In this document: piece after piece, positions 1-17,035 of the stretch
How the letters are laid out: the number at the start of each line of letters is the position of its first letter
Numbering within the stretch: position 1 is the first letter of the stretch
Source: Pseudomonadota bacterium
Lineage (GTDB): Bacteria; Pseudomonadota; Gammaproteobacteria; Steroidobacterales; Steroidobacteraceae
Length of the DNA stretch: 64,000 bases
Assembly: GCA_026398735.1 (NCBI GenBank)
Contig: JAPLSH010000006.1
Coordinates: 1-64,000 of the forward strand
Direction of reading: 5' to 3'
Translations under genes and position numbers: made by a program
Notes under the pieces: generated by a model
The model's input: the letters and a program-made list of their open reading frames with translations, nothing else
Databases searched by the model: none
Told to the model about the DNA's origin: nothing

Positions 1-145
1 CGCCGAGATGGTAATGCCTGGCGACAACATCAAGATGACGGTCGAGCTGATCGCCCCCATCGCGATGGATGACGGCCTGCGCTTTGCTATCCGCGAGGGT
101 GGCCGCACCGTCGGTGCAGGCGTGGTGTCGAAGATTCTCAAGTAA
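1..145 (+). CDS. tuf: Elongation factor Tu, C-terminal end (partial, first tuf copy)
   Basis: The left edge of the window cuts this gene. The last 47 codons are present in the frame starting at base 2 and end in ILK plus TAA at 143–145. The segment encodes the third beta-barrel domain of EF-Tu, which helps bind aminoacyl-tRNA. Bases 1–123 are identical to 16298–16420 of the complete tuf copy; the last 22 bases then carry four synonymous third-position differences. Position just before tRNA-Trp, secE and nusG is the usual place for the tufB copy in gammaproteobacteria. Identity is certain; only the length outside the window is unknown. Confidence 0.97.
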   Translation, partial: AEMVMPGDNIKMTVELIAPIAMDDGLRFAIREGGRTVGAGVVSKILK

Positions 146-162
146 GCAGGGCTGACATCAGG

Positions 163-184
163 GCGTCCGGGGCAACCCGGGCGC
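163..184 (+). other. GNRA-loop hairpin between tuf and tRNA-Trp
   Basis: Bases 163–171 pair with 176–184 over nine base pairs (one T·G wobble) around a GCAA tetraloop. It lies 13 bases before the tRNA. It lacks a U-tract, so it is more likely a processing or mRNA-stability stem protecting the tuf 3' end than a strong terminator. The function is inferred from position only. Confidence 0.45.
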
Positions 185-197
185 TTCGCGTTTCAAC

Positions 198-273
198 AGG
201 CCAGTAGCTCAATTGGCAGAGCGGCGGTCTCCAAAACCGCAGGTTGGGGGTTCGATTCCCTCCTGGCCTGCCA
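198..273 (+). tRNA. tRNA-Trp (anticodon CCA)
   Basis: This is a 76-nt cloverleaf. The acceptor stem is AGGCCAG (198–204) against CTGGCCT. The anticodon stem GCGGT/ACCGC encloses loop CTCCAAA, with anticodon CCA at 231–233. The T-loop is TTCGATT and the 3' CCA is encoded at 271–273. Its place between tuf and secE matches pseudomonads and related groups. It is probably cut from a tuf–tRNA–secE transcript, because no separate promoter is visible in the 52 bases upstream. Confidence 0.97.
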
Positions 274-286
274 GCGGAATCCGGAT

Positions 287-667
287 ATGAACGAACAGAT
301 TCAAGGTCAGGGAGGCAGCCGCACTAGCGGTGCGTTGCCCTGGCTTGCCGGAGCGCTGGTTATCGCTGGTGTGGCCGCCTTCTATGTGCTGTCAGATCAG
401 TCGGTCTGGCTGCGCTGGTTGGCTGTCGTCGCGGGTCTGGTGCTGGGCGCCGTCGTGTTCGCACTGTCGGACCCGGGTCGTGGCTTTGTGCAGTTCTGGG
501 GCGATTCGCGCAACGAGTTGCGCAAAGTCGTTTGGCCCTCGGTTGAAGAGACCCGCAACACGACCCTCATGGTGTTCGCGTTCGCGGTGATCGCGGGCCT
601 GTTCTTCTGGTCCCTGGATGTGTTTCTGGCTTGGGCGACCCGTCACCTGACCGGTCAGGGAGGCTGA
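287..667 (+). CDS. secE: Preprotein translocase subunit SecE
   Basis: This 126-residue inner-membrane protein is the clamp subunit of the SecYEG channel. Three hydrophobic spans are visible, at about residues 18–37, 42–60 and 92–115. This is the three-span form typical of gammaproteobacteria; most other bacteria have only the last span. The conserved cytoplasmic amphipathic segment with [11 protein letters not shown] precedes span 3. The gene starts 13 bases after tRNA-Trp, and its stop lies two bases before the nusG start, so the two are almost certainly cotranscribed. Confidence 0.96.
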   Translation: MNEQIQGQGGSRTSGALPWLAGALVIAGVAAFYVLSDQSVWLRWLAVVAGLVLGAVVFALSDPGRGFVQFWGDSRNELRKVVWPSVEETRNTTLMVFAFAVIAGLFFWSLDVFLAWATRHLTGQGG

Positions 668-669
668 CG

Positions 670-1203
670 ATGGCGCTCAAATGGTATGTCGTCCACGCCT
701 ACTCCAATCTGGAGCACCGCGTGGTTGAAGCCCTCAAAGATCGCATCAAGCGCGATGGCTGTGAGAGCAAGTTCGGCGAGATTCTCGTGCCGACCGAAGA
801 GGTCGTCGAGATGCGCGACGGACAAAAGCGCCGCAGCGAGCGCAAGTTCTATCCCGGCTATGTGCTGGTTCAGATGGAAATGGATGAGCAGACCTGGCAC
901 TTGGTTCGCGATGTGCCCAAGGTGCTCGGATTCATTGGCGGCACCAGCGACAAGCCTGCGGCTATCAGTGAGCGCGAGGCTGCGCAGATCCTGCGTCGTG
1001 TTGAAGAAGGTGTCGACAAGCCGCGTCCGAAGGTGTTGTTCCAAGCCGGTCAGTTGGTACGAGTCATTTACGGCCCGTTCAACGACTTCAACGGCGTGGT
1101 CGAAAACGTCAATTACGAAAAGAGCCGATTGCAGGTGGCCGTCCAGATTCTGGGTCGCTCCACGCCCGTCGAGCTCGATTTCTCGCAGGTCGAGAAGGCC
1201 TGA
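670..1203 (+). CDS. nusG: Transcription termination/antitermination factor NusG
   Basis: This 177-residue protein binds RNA polymerase, suppresses pausing, and links it to Rho or to ribosomal protein S10. The N-terminal NGN domain begins [12 protein letters not shown] and contains the FYPGYVLV motif. The C-terminal KOW domain carries the [11 protein letters not shown] signature near residue 135. ATG 670 was chosen over an upstream in-frame ATG at 631 because it matches the family start and has GGGAGG six bases before it. It is cotranscribed with secE and followed by the L11/L1 genes. Confidence 0.97.
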   Translation: MALKWYVVHAYSNLEHRVVEALKDRIKRDGCESKFGEILVPTEEVVEMRDGQKRRSERKFYPGYVLVQMEMDEQTWHLVRDVPKVLGFIGGTSDKPAAISEREAAQILRRVEEGVDKPRPKVLFQAGQLVRVIYGPFNDFNGVVENVNYEKSRLQVAVQILGRSTPVELDFSQVEKA

Positions 1204-1246
1204 GTATTCCGGCTGTCGGTCACGGGGCCGATGGCAGCACAACCAT

Positions 1247-1271
1247 GGGGAGCCTAACGGCGCTTGCACCC
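1247..1271 (+). promoter_or_regulatory. Possible L1 autoregulatory element before rplK
   Basis: A GGGGAGCC segment (1247–1254) lies opposite GCTTGCACCC (1262–1271), just before the rplK Shine–Dalgarno. The spacing and G-rich purine strand resemble the L1-binding element found upstream of rplK in proteobacteria, where free L1 represses L11 and L1 synthesis. The pairing is interrupted and I could not fold it properly, so this is a candidate only. Confidence 0.35.
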
Positions 1272-1283
1272 AGGAGATGACAG

Positions 1284-1715
1284 ATGGCTAAGAAGGTAAA
1301 CGGCTATATCAAGCTGCAGGTGCCTGCAGGCTCCGCCAACCCGTCGCCGCCGATCGGACCGGCGCTGGGTCAGCAGGGCGTCAACATCATGGAGTTCTGC
1401 AAGCAGTTCAATGCGCAGACCCAGAAGCTCGAAAAGGGCTTGCCGATCCCCACCGTAATTACGGTGTACAGCGATCGCAGCTTCACCTTCATCATGAAGA
1501 CGCCGCCCGCGGCGGTGCTGATTCGCAAGGCGATCGGCATCGAGAAGGGCAGCGGCACACCCAACACCTCTAAGGTGGGCAAGATCTCCTTGGCGCAACT
1601 CGAAGAGATCGCCAAGACCAAGATGCCCGATCTGACTGCTGCCGACTTGTCGGCTGCCGTGCGCACCATGGCGGGCACTGCCCGCAGCATGGGCGTTGAT
1701 GTCGAAGGCCTTTGA
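1284..1715 (+). CDS. rplK: 50S ribosomal protein L11
   Basis: At 143 residues this is the normal family length. It binds the GTPase-associated region of 23S rRNA together with L10 and is the site sensed by RelA and thiostrepton. The N-terminal domain has the proline-rich [11 protein letters not shown] motif near residues 20–30; the C-terminal RNA-binding domain follows. An AGGAG lies eight bases before the ATG. The stop is 14 bases before rplA, as in the classic L11 operon. Confidence 0.98.
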   Translation: MAKKVNGYIKLQVPAGSANPSPPIGPALGQQGVNIMEFCKQFNAQTQKLEKGLPIPTVITVYSDRSFTFIMKTPPAAVLIRKAIGIEKGSGTPNTSKVGKISLAQLEEIAKTKMPDLTAADLSAAVRTMAGTARSMGVDVEGL

Positions 1716-1729
1716 GGGAGCACTGAGCA

Positions 1730-2422
1730 ATGACTGTCATAGCAAAACGTATTAAGGCCTGGAAATCGTCTATTGCACCGGGCAAGGCGTATCCGATCGA
1801 CGAGGCCCTGGGCCTGGTCAAGTCCTTTACTTCCACCAAGTTCAACGAGTCGGTTGACGTCGCCGTCAACTTGGGCATCGATGCCACCAAGTCCGACCAG
1901 CAGGTGCGCGGATCTACCGTCATGCCCAACGGCATCGGCAAGACTGTGCGCGTCGCTGTGTTCACCTCAGGCAAGAATCAGGATGCGGCCCGTGAAGCCG
2001 GCGCTGACCTGGTGGGTCTGGAAGATTTGGCCGAGCAGGTCAAGGCCGGTCAGATCGATTTCGACGTGGTCGTGGCCAGCCCCGATGCCATGCGCGTCGT
2101 GGGTCAGCTGGGCCAGATCCTCGGTCCTCGCGGCTTGATGCCCAACCCCAAGGTTGGCACCGTGACCCCCGATGTGGCCGGTGCTGTGCGTAACGCCAAG
2201 GCTGGCCAGGTCCGCTACCGCGTCGACAAGGCTGGCATCGTGCATTGCACCATCGGCAAGGCTGCTTTCGAAGTCACGGCGCTGCGCGAGAATCTCGTCG
2301 CACTGATCGGCGACTTGCAGCGTGCCAAGCCCGCTACGTCTAAGGGCATTTATGTTCGGCGCGTGACGCTGTCTTCCACCATGGGCCCGGGCGTGGTGGT
2401 GGATCACTCCACGCTGTCTTGA
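1730..2422 (+). CDS. rplA: 50S ribosomal protein L1
   Basis: This 230-residue protein forms the mobile L1 stalk that moves deacylated tRNA out of the E site. In related bacteria it also represses its own operon by binding the mRNA leader. Visible family motifs are [14 protein letters not shown] near residues 127–140 and the [14 protein letters not shown] strand near 160–173. Length is close to the 230–235 typical of the family. It is followed by a 246-base untranslated stretch that holds the L10 leader. Confidence 0.98.
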   Translation: MTVIAKRIKAWKSSIAPGKAYPIDEALGLVKSFTSTKFNESVDVAVNLGIDATKSDQQVRGSTVMPNGIGKTVRVAVFTSGKNQDAAREAGADLVGLEDLAEQVKAGQIDFDVVVASPDAMRVVGQLGQILGPRGLMPNPKVGTVTPDVAGAVRNAKAGQVRYRVDKAGIVHCTIGKAAFEVTALRENLVALIGDLQRAKPATSKGIYVRRVTLSSTMGPGVVVDHSTLS

Positions 2423-2668
2423 TAGCAACGAAGTTTGATGTGGCTCGGCGTGCCCGCGGGGGCGTGCCGGTCATCGTCGAAGACCGCAGGCGGGAGCCCC
2501 CGGAAACGGGTCAACCCTTAATCGCGTGGCCTGCGCAGATGGTGAACGCTCATCGGGAATCGGCTCTTCGTGGAGCCAGTTCTCCTGGATGTTGGTCACC
2601 GTCGCTGGGTGGATGTCGGGCTGTAGCCGGCATCCGTGGGTACTGGTGATGCAACAGGAGGTGAAGAA
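2423..2668 (+). promoter_or_regulatory. L10(L12) ribosomal leader upstream of rplJ
   Basis: This 246-base interval contains a conserved L10-leader core. GCAGGC (2486–2491) pairs with GCCTGC (2529–2534), followed directly by GCAGATGGTGA. That arrangement matches the proteobacterial element bound by the L10–L12 complex to shut down rplJL translation. A second small stem, GGCTC/GAGCC at 2562–2577, lies downstream. The interval ends in a strong CAGGAGGTG before rplJ. I saw no good sigma70 promoter inside it, so rplJ may share the rplKA transcript. A small open frame at 2419–2649 has no family likeness and was not called. Confidence 0.8.
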
Positions 2669-3199
2669 ATGGCACTGAACCTGGATGGCAAGAAAGTCCT
2701 CGTTTCTGAGGTCAGCGCAGTAGCGGCTACGGCCCAATCTGTGGTGGCTGCGGAATATCGTGGTCTGACTGTCGCGCAGATGTCCGATCTTCGTTCCAAG
2801 GCTCGCGTCGCAGGCGTGTACGTGCGTGTTGTAAAGAACACGCTCGCTCGCAAGGCGCTGGCAGGAACGCAGTTCGAATGCATCGGCCCGACCCTCAAGG
2901 GACCTCTGGTGCTGGCCTTCTCGAAGGACGATCCGGGCGCTGCGGCGCGCGTGATCAAAGCCTTCGCAAAGGACCACGACAAGCTGAAGCCGACCGGGAT
3001 CGCGCTGGGTGGGCAATTACTCCCTGGCAAAGATCTCGACAAGGTCGCCAACCTGCCGACGCGCGATCAGGCGCTCTCGATGCTGATGGGTGTTATGAAG
3101 GCACCGATTCAAAAGCTCGTGGGTACTCTGGCCGCGGCTCCGTCCAAGCTGGTTCGTACCGTCGCAGCCGTCCGCGACCAGAAGCAGGCTTCGGCCTGA
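2669..3199 (+). CDS. rplJ: 50S ribosomal protein L10
   Basis: This 176-residue protein is the stalk base: it anchors L12 dimers to 23S rRNA beside L11. The N-terminal domain includes VVAAEYRGLTVAQM and the basic YVRVVKNTLARKAL segment; the C-terminal helix binds L12. ATG 2669 was preferred over an upstream frame start at 2636 because it matches the family N-terminus and has AGGAGG close by. Expression is probably limited by the leader just upstream. Confidence 0.97.
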   Translation: MALNLDGKKVLVSEVSAVAATAQSVVAAEYRGLTVAQMSDLRSKARVAGVYVRVVKNTLARKALAGTQFECIGPTLKGPLVLAFSKDDPGAAARVIKAFAKDHDKLKPTGIALGGQLLPGKDLDKVANLPTRDQALSMLMGVMKAPIQKLVGTLAAAPSKLVRTVAAVRDQKQASA

Positions 3200-3259
3200 T
3201 CCGGTCCGCAAGGCACGTTCCGATTCCCGTTTAAACGAATAGTTACTTTGGAGAAAACA

Positions 3260-3640
3260 ATGGCAATTTCGAAGGACGAGATCCTCGACGCGATTTCCAG
3301 CATGACCCTGATCGAAGTCACCGAGCTGATCTCGGCGATGGAGACTAAGTTCGGCGTGACCGCTGCTGCCCCTGTGGCCGCTGCTGCCGCTGGCCCGGCC
3401 GCTGCTGCTGCTCCGGTAGAAGAGCAGACCGAGTTCACGGTAATCCTGAAGGAATACCCGGCCGACAAGAAGGTCACGGTCATTAAGGTGATCCGCGAGA
3501 TCACTGGCCTGGGTCTGAAGGAAGCCAAGGACTTGGTCGAGGCCGTTCCGGCCACGGTCAAGGACGGCGTATCGAAGGCCGACACCGACAGCATCAAGAA
3601 GAAGCTCGAGGAAGCCGGCGCCAAGGTCGACGTCAAGTAA
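3260..3640 (+). CDS. rplL: 50S ribosomal protein L7/L12
   Basis: This 126-residue acidic stalk protein recruits and activates translational GTPases. An N-terminal dimerisation helix (1–33) is joined by an Ala/Pro/Val hinge (about 35–53) to the globular C-terminal domain, which contains [22 protein letters not shown] 3260 was chosen over 3248 by family alignment; GGAG lies just upstream. It is followed by a strong stem-loop before rpoB, which is expected to keep L12 output well above polymerase output. Confidence 0.98.
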   Translation: MAISKDEILDAISSMTLIEVTELISAMETKFGVTAAAPVAAAAAGPAAAAAPVEEQTEFTVILKEYPADKKVTVIKVIREITGLGLKEAKDLVEAVPATVKDGVSKADTDSIKKKLEEAGAKVDVK

Positions 3641-3661
3641 GCGCTTTGTGCTTGCTGGCAT

Positions 3662-3704
3662 CCCGTCCCGGCTTAGTCCGGGGCGGGGTGTTGCTGGGAT
3701 TTTT
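3662..3704 (+). terminator. rplL–rpoB attenuator hairpin
   Basis: Bases 3662–3671 and 3678–3687 form a ten-pair GC-rich stem (one T·G) with a six-base loop. It is followed 12 bases later by five Ts (3700–3704) and another T-run at 3708. The separation of stem and T-run, and the location between rplL and rpoB, fit a partial terminator like the well-known enterobacterial attenuator that lets only a fraction of transcripts into rpoBC. Confidence 0.75.
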
Positions 3705-3737
3705 GTGTTTTTGGTCTAGACGGTCGAGGTGAAAAAG

Positions 3738-7817
<4,080 letters not shown>

Positions 7818-7835
7818 TCAGGAGTCGATGACCCC

Positions 7836-12050
<4,215 letters not shown>

Positions 12051-12082
12051 CCCCTGGGGCACATGTTGCTTCGCTGCACCGA

Positions 12083-12111
12083 TTGACAGGCCGCAGGGCG
12101 CTTCCTAGAAT
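12083..12111 (+). promoter_or_regulatory. sigma70 promoter of the str operon
   Basis: A consensus TTGACA (12083–12088) is separated by exactly 17 bases from TAGAAT (12106–12111). This is the best-matching promoter in the window and lies between rpoC and rpsL. It would start transcription near 12118 and drive rpsL–rpsG–fusA–tuf and probably rpsJ. Confidence 0.85.
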
Positions 12112-12127
12112 CGCCGGCCTTCCTCGG

Positions 12128-12199
12128 CCCTCCCTAACCCGGAGGGTTCACAGCAGCGAGTAGCGAATTGGACGGCCCGCACCTAAGACGTGCGGGCCG
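12128..12199 (+). promoter_or_regulatory. Two-hairpin leader of rpsL mRNA
   Basis: Immediately after the predicted start, CCCTCC (12128–12133) pairs with GGAGGG (12141–12146). A second, perfect ten-pair stem is formed by 12173–12182 with 12190–12199. The second stem ends 35 bases before the rpsL ATG and has no U-tract after it. It may be an autoregulatory or stability element; no ligand is known to me for this position, since the classical str-operon control (S7) acts between rpsL and rpsG. Confidence 0.5.
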
Positions 12200-12234
12200 A
12201 TCTGTCTGCGAAACGGATATTTCTCGGAGATTGC

Positions 12235-12609
12235 ATGGCAACTACAAGTCAGCTGATCCGCGCACCGCGCCGGACTCGTGCTGAAAAGACGAAGGTCCCC
12301 GCACTCGGCGCAGCGCCGCAGAAGCGGGGCGTGTGCACGCGCGTGTACACCACGACCCCCAAAAAGCCCAACTCGGCGTTGCGTAAGGTGTGCCGTGTGC
12401 GCCTCGTCAACGGCTTCGAGGTCACCAGCTATATCGGTGGCGAGGGTCACAACCTTCAAGAGCACTCCGTGGTGCTCATCCGTGGTGGCCGCGTCAAGGA
12501 TCTTCCTGGCGTTCGCTATCACACCGTCCGTGGCTCGCTCGACTGCTCCGGCGTCAACGATCGCCGCCAGAGCCGTTCGAAGTACGGCGCCAAGCGCCCG
12601 AAGAAATAA
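12235..12609 (+). CDS. rpsL: 30S ribosomal protein S12
   Basis: This 124-residue decoding-centre protein monitors codon–anticodon pairing. The conserved [13 protein letters not shown] and [13 protein letters not shown] loops carry the wild-type lysines at the two classic streptomycin-resistance positions, so no resistance allele is seen. ATG 12235 matches the family length; an in-frame upstream ATG at 12190 lies inside the leader stem and was discarded. CTCGGAG precedes the start. Confidence 0.98.
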   Translation: MATTSQLIRAPRRTRAEKTKVPALGAAPQKRGVCTRVYTTTPKKPNSALRKVCRVRLVNGFEVTSYIGGEGHNLQEHSVVLIRGGRVKDLPGVRYHTVRGSLDCSGVNDRRQSRSKYGAKRPKK

Positions 12610-12624
12610 CTAGGAGTAGCGACC

Positions 12625-13104
12625 ATGTCGCGTAGAACAGCCGCCCCCACACGCATCATCCTGCCGGACCCGAAGTTCAACAGCGAGATGCTCGCCAAGT
12701 TCATGAACGTCGTGATGCATGACGGTAAGAAGTCCGCTGCCGAGGGCATCCTTTACGGTGCACTCGAGCGCATCGCCGAAAAGACCGGCAAGCTGGGCGG
12801 TGATTCGCTCGCCGTGCTGTCGCAGGCGCTTGATAACGTCAAGCCTGCTGTCGAGGTGAAGTCGCGTCGCGTCGGTGGTGCCACCTATCAGGTGCCCGTC
12901 GAAGTGCGTCCCAGCCGTCGTCAGACTCTGGCCATGCGCTGGGTCATCGAGGCGGCCCGTGGTCGCACCGAGAAGTCGATGGCTTATCGCATTGCGCACG
13001 AGCTGATGGACGCTGCAGAGAACCGTGGTGGTGCCGTGCGCAAGCGTGAAGACACGCACCGCATGGCAGAGGCCAACAAGGCCTTCGCCCACTACCGCTG
13101 GTAA
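12625..13104 (+). CDS. rpsG: 30S ribosomal protein S7
   Basis: At 159 residues it is slightly longer than the enterobacterial protein. S7 nucleates assembly of the 30S head and, in enterobacteria, represses the str operon by binding the rpsL–rpsG junction. Here that junction is only 15 bases (TAGGAGTAGCGACC), too short for the large S7 site of Escherichia coli. Family landmarks are [21 protein letters not shown] and WVIEAARGR. fusA begins 31 bases after the stop. Confidence 0.97.
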   Translation: MSRRTAAPTRIILPDPKFNSEMLAKFMNVVMHDGKKSAAEGILYGALERIAEKTGKLGGDSLAVLSQALDNVKPAVEVKSRRVGGATYQVPVEVRPSRRQTLAMRWVIEAARGRTEKSMAYRIAHELMDAAENRGGAVRKREDTHRMAEANKAFAHYRW

Positions 13105-13135
13105 GTGCTGGCCCGCAGCCAGCACACCCACGACA

Positions 13136-15223
13136 GTGGCCCGCGTCACGCCTCTCGAGCACTACCGTAACATCGGCATCTCGGCGCACATCGACGCCGG
13201 GAAGACGACGACGACGGAGCGCATCCTGTTCTACACAGGCGTGTCGCACAAAATCGGCGAAGTCCATGACGGAGCGGCCGTCATGGACTACATGGAACAG
13301 GAACAGGAGCGGGGGATAACCATCACCTCCGCCGCTACGACCTGCTTCTGGAAGGGGATGGACAGCTCCTACCCCGAGCACCGCATCAATGTCATCGATA
13401 CGCCCGGACACGTCGACTTCACCATCGAAGTCGAGCGTTCTTTGCGTGTGCTCGACAGCGCCGTGGCGCTGTTCTGTGCGGTGGCTGGTGTGCAGCCGCA
13501 GTCCGAGACTGTCTGGCGGCAGATGAACCGCTACGCGGTGCCACGCATTGCGTTCGTCAACAAGATGGATCGCGCCGGTGCCAACTTCCAGCGCTGCGTT
13601 GACCAGATCCGTGAGCGCTTGCGCGCCAACCCCGTGCCCATCCAACTGCCCATTGGCGCAGAGGACGAGTTCGAGGGCGTGATCGATTTGATCCGCATGA
13701 AAGCGATCTATTGGGACATGCCCACCCAGGGCATGAAATTCGAATATCGCAATATTCCTGAGGCGCTGCGCGAAGAAGCCGAGGCTGCGCGCGCCACCAT
13801 GATCGAAGCTGCAGCCGAAGGCGACGAGGCACTGCTCGATAGTTACCTTGAACACGGCACGCTCGACGATACGGCCATACGTCGCGGTCTGCGCATTCGT
13901 GCGCTGCGCAACGAAATCGTGTTGTGCATGTGTGGCACGGCGTTCAAGAACAAGGGCGTCCAGGCGCTACTCGATGCCATCATCGATTACATGCCGTCGC
14001 CGATCGAGATGCCCGATACACCGGGAATCGATGCCGACGGCGGGGTCATCAGTCGCAAAGCCGCAGATGACCAACCGTTCTCGGCGCTTGCTTTCAAGAT
14101 CCTCAACGATCCGTTTGTCGGCAGCCTCACGTTCTTCCGCGTGTACTCGGGCACCATGGCGCAAGGCGACATGATCTATGTGCCCACCAAAGACAAAAAA
14201 GAACGCATCGGTCGGTTGCTGCAGATGCATGCCAACGATCGCACCGACATCAAAGAAGTGCGCGCCGGGGACATCGCGGCCGCTGTTGGCCTCAAAGATG
14301 TAACCACCGGTGACACCCTGTGTGACTTGGAGCGCCCGATCACCCTCGAAAAGATGGTGTTTCCTGTGCCCGTCATCTCGGTGGCGGTCGAGCCGCGTAC
14401 CAACGTCGACCAGGAAAAAATGGGCATGGCCCTGCAGCGCCTGGCCAAGGAAGACCCTTCGTTCCGCGTCACCACTGACCCTGAATCCGGGCAGACGTTG
14501 ATCGCCGGCATGGGTGAGTTGCACCTTGAGATCATCGTTGATCGTATGAAGCGCGAGTTCAAGGTTAACGCCAATGTGGGTAAGCCACAGGTGGCCTACC
14601 GTGAAACCATCCGCGACAAGATCAACTCCGAAGGCAAGTTCGTTCGTCAGTCCGGTGGTCGCGGCCAGTACGGCCATGTGTGGCTCAAGATTGAGCCCAA
14701 CGAGCAGGGCAAAGGCTACGAGTTCATCAACGGTATCGTTGGTGGCAGCGTGCCCAAAGAGTTCATACCAGCCATCGACAAAGGCGTCCGTGAGGCTGCC
14801 GAGACTGGTGTCATCGCCGGTTATCCGGTGGTCGACGTTAAGGTCACGTTGTTCGACGGCTCGTACCACGACGTCGATTCCAACGAGATGGCCTTTAAGA
14901 TTGCGGCCTCGATGGGCTTCAAAGATGGCTTTCGCCAAGCGCGACCTGTGCTGCTTGAGCCCATCATGAAAGTCGAGGTTGTGACTCCTGAAGAATATTC
15001 AGGCGATGTCATCGGTGATCTCAACCGCCGTCGCGGGCAGATCACCTCGATGGACGACGCCCCCGGTGGTAAGTCGGTGAACGCCGACGTGCCACTCTCC
15101 GAGATGTTCGGGTACTCCACTACCGTGCGCTCACAGAGCCAGGGGCGTGCCACGTTCACTATGGAATTCGCGCGTTACGCCGAAGTTCCTTCGCATATTT
15201 CTGACAGCATCATCAAATTCTAA
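13136..15223 (+). CDS. fusA: Elongation factor G
   Basis: This 695-residue GTPase drives translocation and, with RRF, ribosome recycling. G1 is [14 protein letters not shown] near residue 16; DTPGHVDF and NKMDRAGA follow as G3 and G4. The start is a GTG at 13136 (encoding the family N-terminus [14 protein letters not shown]). The longer frame opening at 13025 lies inside rpsG and was rejected. Length is standard for fusA1-type EF-G. Confidence 0.97.
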   Translation: MARVTPLEHYRNIGISAHIDAGKTTTTERILFYTGVSHKIGEVHDGAAVMDYMEQEQERGITITSAATTCFWKGMDSSYPEHRINVIDTPGHVDFTIEVERSLRVLDSAVALFCAVAGVQPQSETVWRQMNRYAVPRIAFVNKMDRAGANFQRCVDQIRERLRANPVPIQLPIGAEDEFEGVIDLIRMKAIYWDMPTQGMKFEYRNIPEALREEAEAARATMIEAAAEGDEALLDSYLEHGTLDDTAIRRGLRIRALRNEIVLCMCGTAFKNKGVQALLDAIIDYMPSPIEMPDTPGIDADGGVISRKAADDQPFSALAFKILNDPFVGSLTFFRVYSGTMAQGDMIYVPTKDKKERIGRLLQMHANDRTDIKEVRAGDIAAAVGLKDVTTGDTLCDLERPITLEKMVFPVPVISVAVEPRTNVDQEKMGMALQRLAKEDPSFRVTTDPESGQTLIAGMGELHLEIIVDRMKREFKVNANVGKPQVAYRETIRDKINSEGKFVRQSGGRGQYGHVWLKIEPNEQGKGYEFINGIVGGSVPKEFIPAIDKGVREAAETGVIAGYPVVDVKVTLFDGSYHDVDSNEMAFKIAASMGFKDGFRQARPVLLEPIMKVEVVTPEEYSGDVIGDLNRRRGQITSMDDAPGGKSVNADVPLSEMFGYSTTVRSQSQGRATFTMEFARYAEVPSHISDSIIKF

Positions 15224-15251
15224 AACCGCCACTCAGCCCGGAGCCAAAACA

Positions 15252-16442
15252 GTGTCCAAAGAGAAATTCGAGCGCAGCAAGCCGCACGTGAACGTGGGGA
15301 CCATTGGTCACGTTGACCATGGTAAGACGACGCTGACGGCGGCGCTGACCAAGGTGATGGCCGAGATGCACGGTGGTGCGTTTATGGCATATGACCAGAT
15401 TGACAAGGCGCCTGAAGAGAAGGCGCGCGGCATTACGATTTCGACGGCGCACGTCGAGTATTCCTCTGATGAGCGTCATTACGCGCACGTTGACTGCCCT
15501 GGGCACGCTGACTATGTGAAGAACATGATCACCGGTGCGGCGCAGATGGACGGTGCGATTCTGGTGTGCTCGGCCGCAGACGGCCCGATGCCGCAGACGC
15601 GTGAGCACATTTTGTTGGCCCGTCAGGTGGGCGTGCCGTACATCGTCGTGTTCATGAACAAGGCCGACATGGTGGACGACAAGGAGCTGCTGGAGCTGGT
15701 GGAGATGGAGATCCGCGAGCTTTTGTCGGTGTACAAGTTCCCCGGCGACGACACGCCGATCGTGGTGGGCTCGGCGCTCAAGGCGCTTGAGGGCGACACC
15801 AGCGAGATTGGTGTTCCTGCGGTTGTGAAGCTGGTTGCCGAGATGGACCGTTACATTCCGGTTCCCAAGCGCGAAGTCGACAAGCCCTTCCTGATGCCGG
15901 TTGAGGACGTGTTCTCGATCTCTGGCCGTGGCACGGTTGTGACGGGTCGCATCGAGCGCGGCATTGTCAAGATCAACGAGGAAGTGGAGATCATCGGCCT
16001 GGTGCCGACGGTCAAGACGACGTGCACTGGCGTTGAGATGTTTCGCAAGCTGCTGGACGAAGGTCAGGCTGGCGACAACGTGGGCGTGCTGCTGCGTGGC
16101 ACCAAGCGTGAGGACGTGCAGCGTGGTCAGGTTCTGGCCAAGCCCGGTTCGATCCTGCCGCACACCAAGTTTGAATGCGAAGTGTACGTGCTGACCAAGG
16201 AAGAGGGCGGTCGTCACACGCCGTTTTTCAAGGGCTATCGTCCGCAGTTTTACTTCCGCACCACCGACGTTACGGGCTCGATTGAGCTCGACGGCGGCGC
16301 CGAGATGGTAATGCCTGGCGACAACATCAAGATGACGGTCGAGCTGATCGCCCCCATCGCGATGGATGACGGCCTGCGCTTTGCTATCCGCGAGGGTGGC
16401 CGCACCGTCGGTGCAGGCGTTGTCTCCAAGATTCTCAAATAA
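15252..16442 (+). CDS. tuf: Elongation factor Tu (second, complete tuf copy)
   Basis: This 396-residue GTPase carries aminoacyl-tRNA to the ribosome. G1 is GHVDHGKTT at residues 19–27, followed by DCPGHADY (G3) and NKADM (G4, where many species have NKCDM). The start is GTG at 15252, giving the family N-terminus [11 protein letters not shown]; the long upstream extension of the open frame overlaps fusA and was dropped. The gene lies 28 bases after fusA and 12 bases before rpsJ. Its final 145 bases are compared with the left-edge tuf copy under findings. Confidence 0.98.
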   Translation: MSKEKFERSKPHVNVGTIGHVDHGKTTLTAALTKVMAEMHGGAFMAYDQIDKAPEEKARGITISTAHVEYSSDERHYAHVDCPGHADYVKNMITGAAQMDGAILVCSAADGPMPQTREHILLARQVGVPYIVVFMNKADMVDDKELLELVEMEIRELLSVYKFPGDDTPIVVGSALKALEGDTSEIGVPAVVKLVAEMDRYIPVPKREVDKPFLMPVEDVFSISGRGTVVTGRIERGIVKINEEVEIIGLVPTVKTTCTGVEMFRKLLDEGQAGDNVGVLLRGTKREDVQRGQVLAKPGSILPHTKFECEVYVLTKEEGGRHTPFFKGYRPQFYFRTTDVTGSIELDGGAEMVMPGDNIKMTVELIAPIAMDDGLRFAIREGGRTVGAGVVSKILK

Positions 16443-16454
16443 GGCTGAATAGAC

Positions 16455-16766
16455 ATGGCAAATCAGAACATCCGCATCCGCCTCAAGGCGTTCGACCACC
16501 GTCTCATCGACAACTCGGCTCGCGAGATCGTCGAGACCGCCAAGCGCACCGGTGCGACCGTCAAGGGCCCAGTGCCCCTGCCGGTCAAGATGGAGCGTTT
16601 CACGGTGCTGGTGTCGCCCCATGGCGACAAGGACGCACGCGATCAGTTCGAGCTGCGCACCCACAAGCGCCTCATGGATATCCTCAATCCCACCGATAAG
16701 ACGGTCGACGCGCTGATGAAGCTCGAGTTGCCGGCCGGTGTGGACGTACAGATCAAGCTCAACTGA
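16455..16766 (+). CDS. rpsJ: 30S ribosomal protein S10
   Basis: At 103 residues it has normal length. S10 sits in the 30S head and, as NusE, also joins NusG and NusB in antitermination. The KAFDHRLID and [20 protein letters not shown] motifs are intact. It starts only 12 bases after tuf, so there is no room for an S10 leader upstream of it. A separate promoter and leader follow before rplC. Functionally rpsJ therefore appears to belong to the str transcript in this genome. Confidence 0.97.
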   Translation: MANQNIRIRLKAFDHRLIDNSAREIVETAKRTGATVKGPVPLPVKMERFTVLVSPHGDKDARDQFELRTHKRLMDILNPTDKTVDALMKLELPAGVDVQIKLN

Positions 16767-16785
16767 TTTATTTTCAGAAATAAGC

Positions 16786-16813
16786 TTGCAAAGGGGCGCG
16801 GCGCTGCTACTAT
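16786..16813 (+). promoter_or_regulatory. sigma70 promoter of the rplC-led S10 operon
   Basis: TTGCAA (16786–16791) and TACTAT (16808–16813) are 16 bases apart in the rpsJ–rplC gap. Transcription would start near 16820, leaving a leader of about 215 bases ahead of rplC. Confidence 0.6.
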
Positions 16814-16827
16814 TCGCGTCCCCATTT

Positions 16828-16851
16828 TGGCCGCGACGAGATTCGCGGCCA
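16828..16851 (+). promoter_or_regulatory. Leader hairpin upstream of rplC
   Basis: A perfect nine-pair stem (16828–16836 with 16843–16851, six-base loop) begins a few bases after the predicted start and is flanked by T-runs at 16825–16828 and 16855–16858. It is the first element of a leader of about 215 bases with no credible gene. By analogy with the L4-controlled S10 leader it could be an autoregulatory site moved from before rpsJ to before rplC; that is inference. Confidence 0.45.
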
Positions 16852-17035
16852 GCGTTTTCGGACGCGGAATTCGGGCGAGGTTGGTTCTAAACGCCGCAAG
16901 GCTGGACCAAGACCACTCGAGGGCATCGCTACCATACGGTGGCGTGTCTTCCTGTCGGCCTCCCTCCCTGTACCGCCTGCATCCGCTGCCGTCGCGACAC
17001 CGCGCCGGTTTGGCTGTCGATTAGAGGAATGCGAG

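Noticed and set aside
2419-2649. A 76-codon open frame in the rplA–rplJ gap
   Set aside because: It covers the L10 leader, overlaps the rplA stop and shows no conserved protein features.
3729-3737. GTG 3729 as the rpoB start
   Set aside because: It overlaps the GAGG ribosome site; ATG 3738 matches the family N-terminus and has proper spacing.
15213-16664. A 483-codon open frame opposite tuf and rpsJ
   Set aside because: It spans two real genes antisense and has a His/Arg/Leu-rich shadow composition.
16827-17024. A 65-codon open frame in the rplC leader
   Set aside because: Its start is within the leader stem, there is no ribosome site, and the composition is that of untranslated GC-rich DNA.
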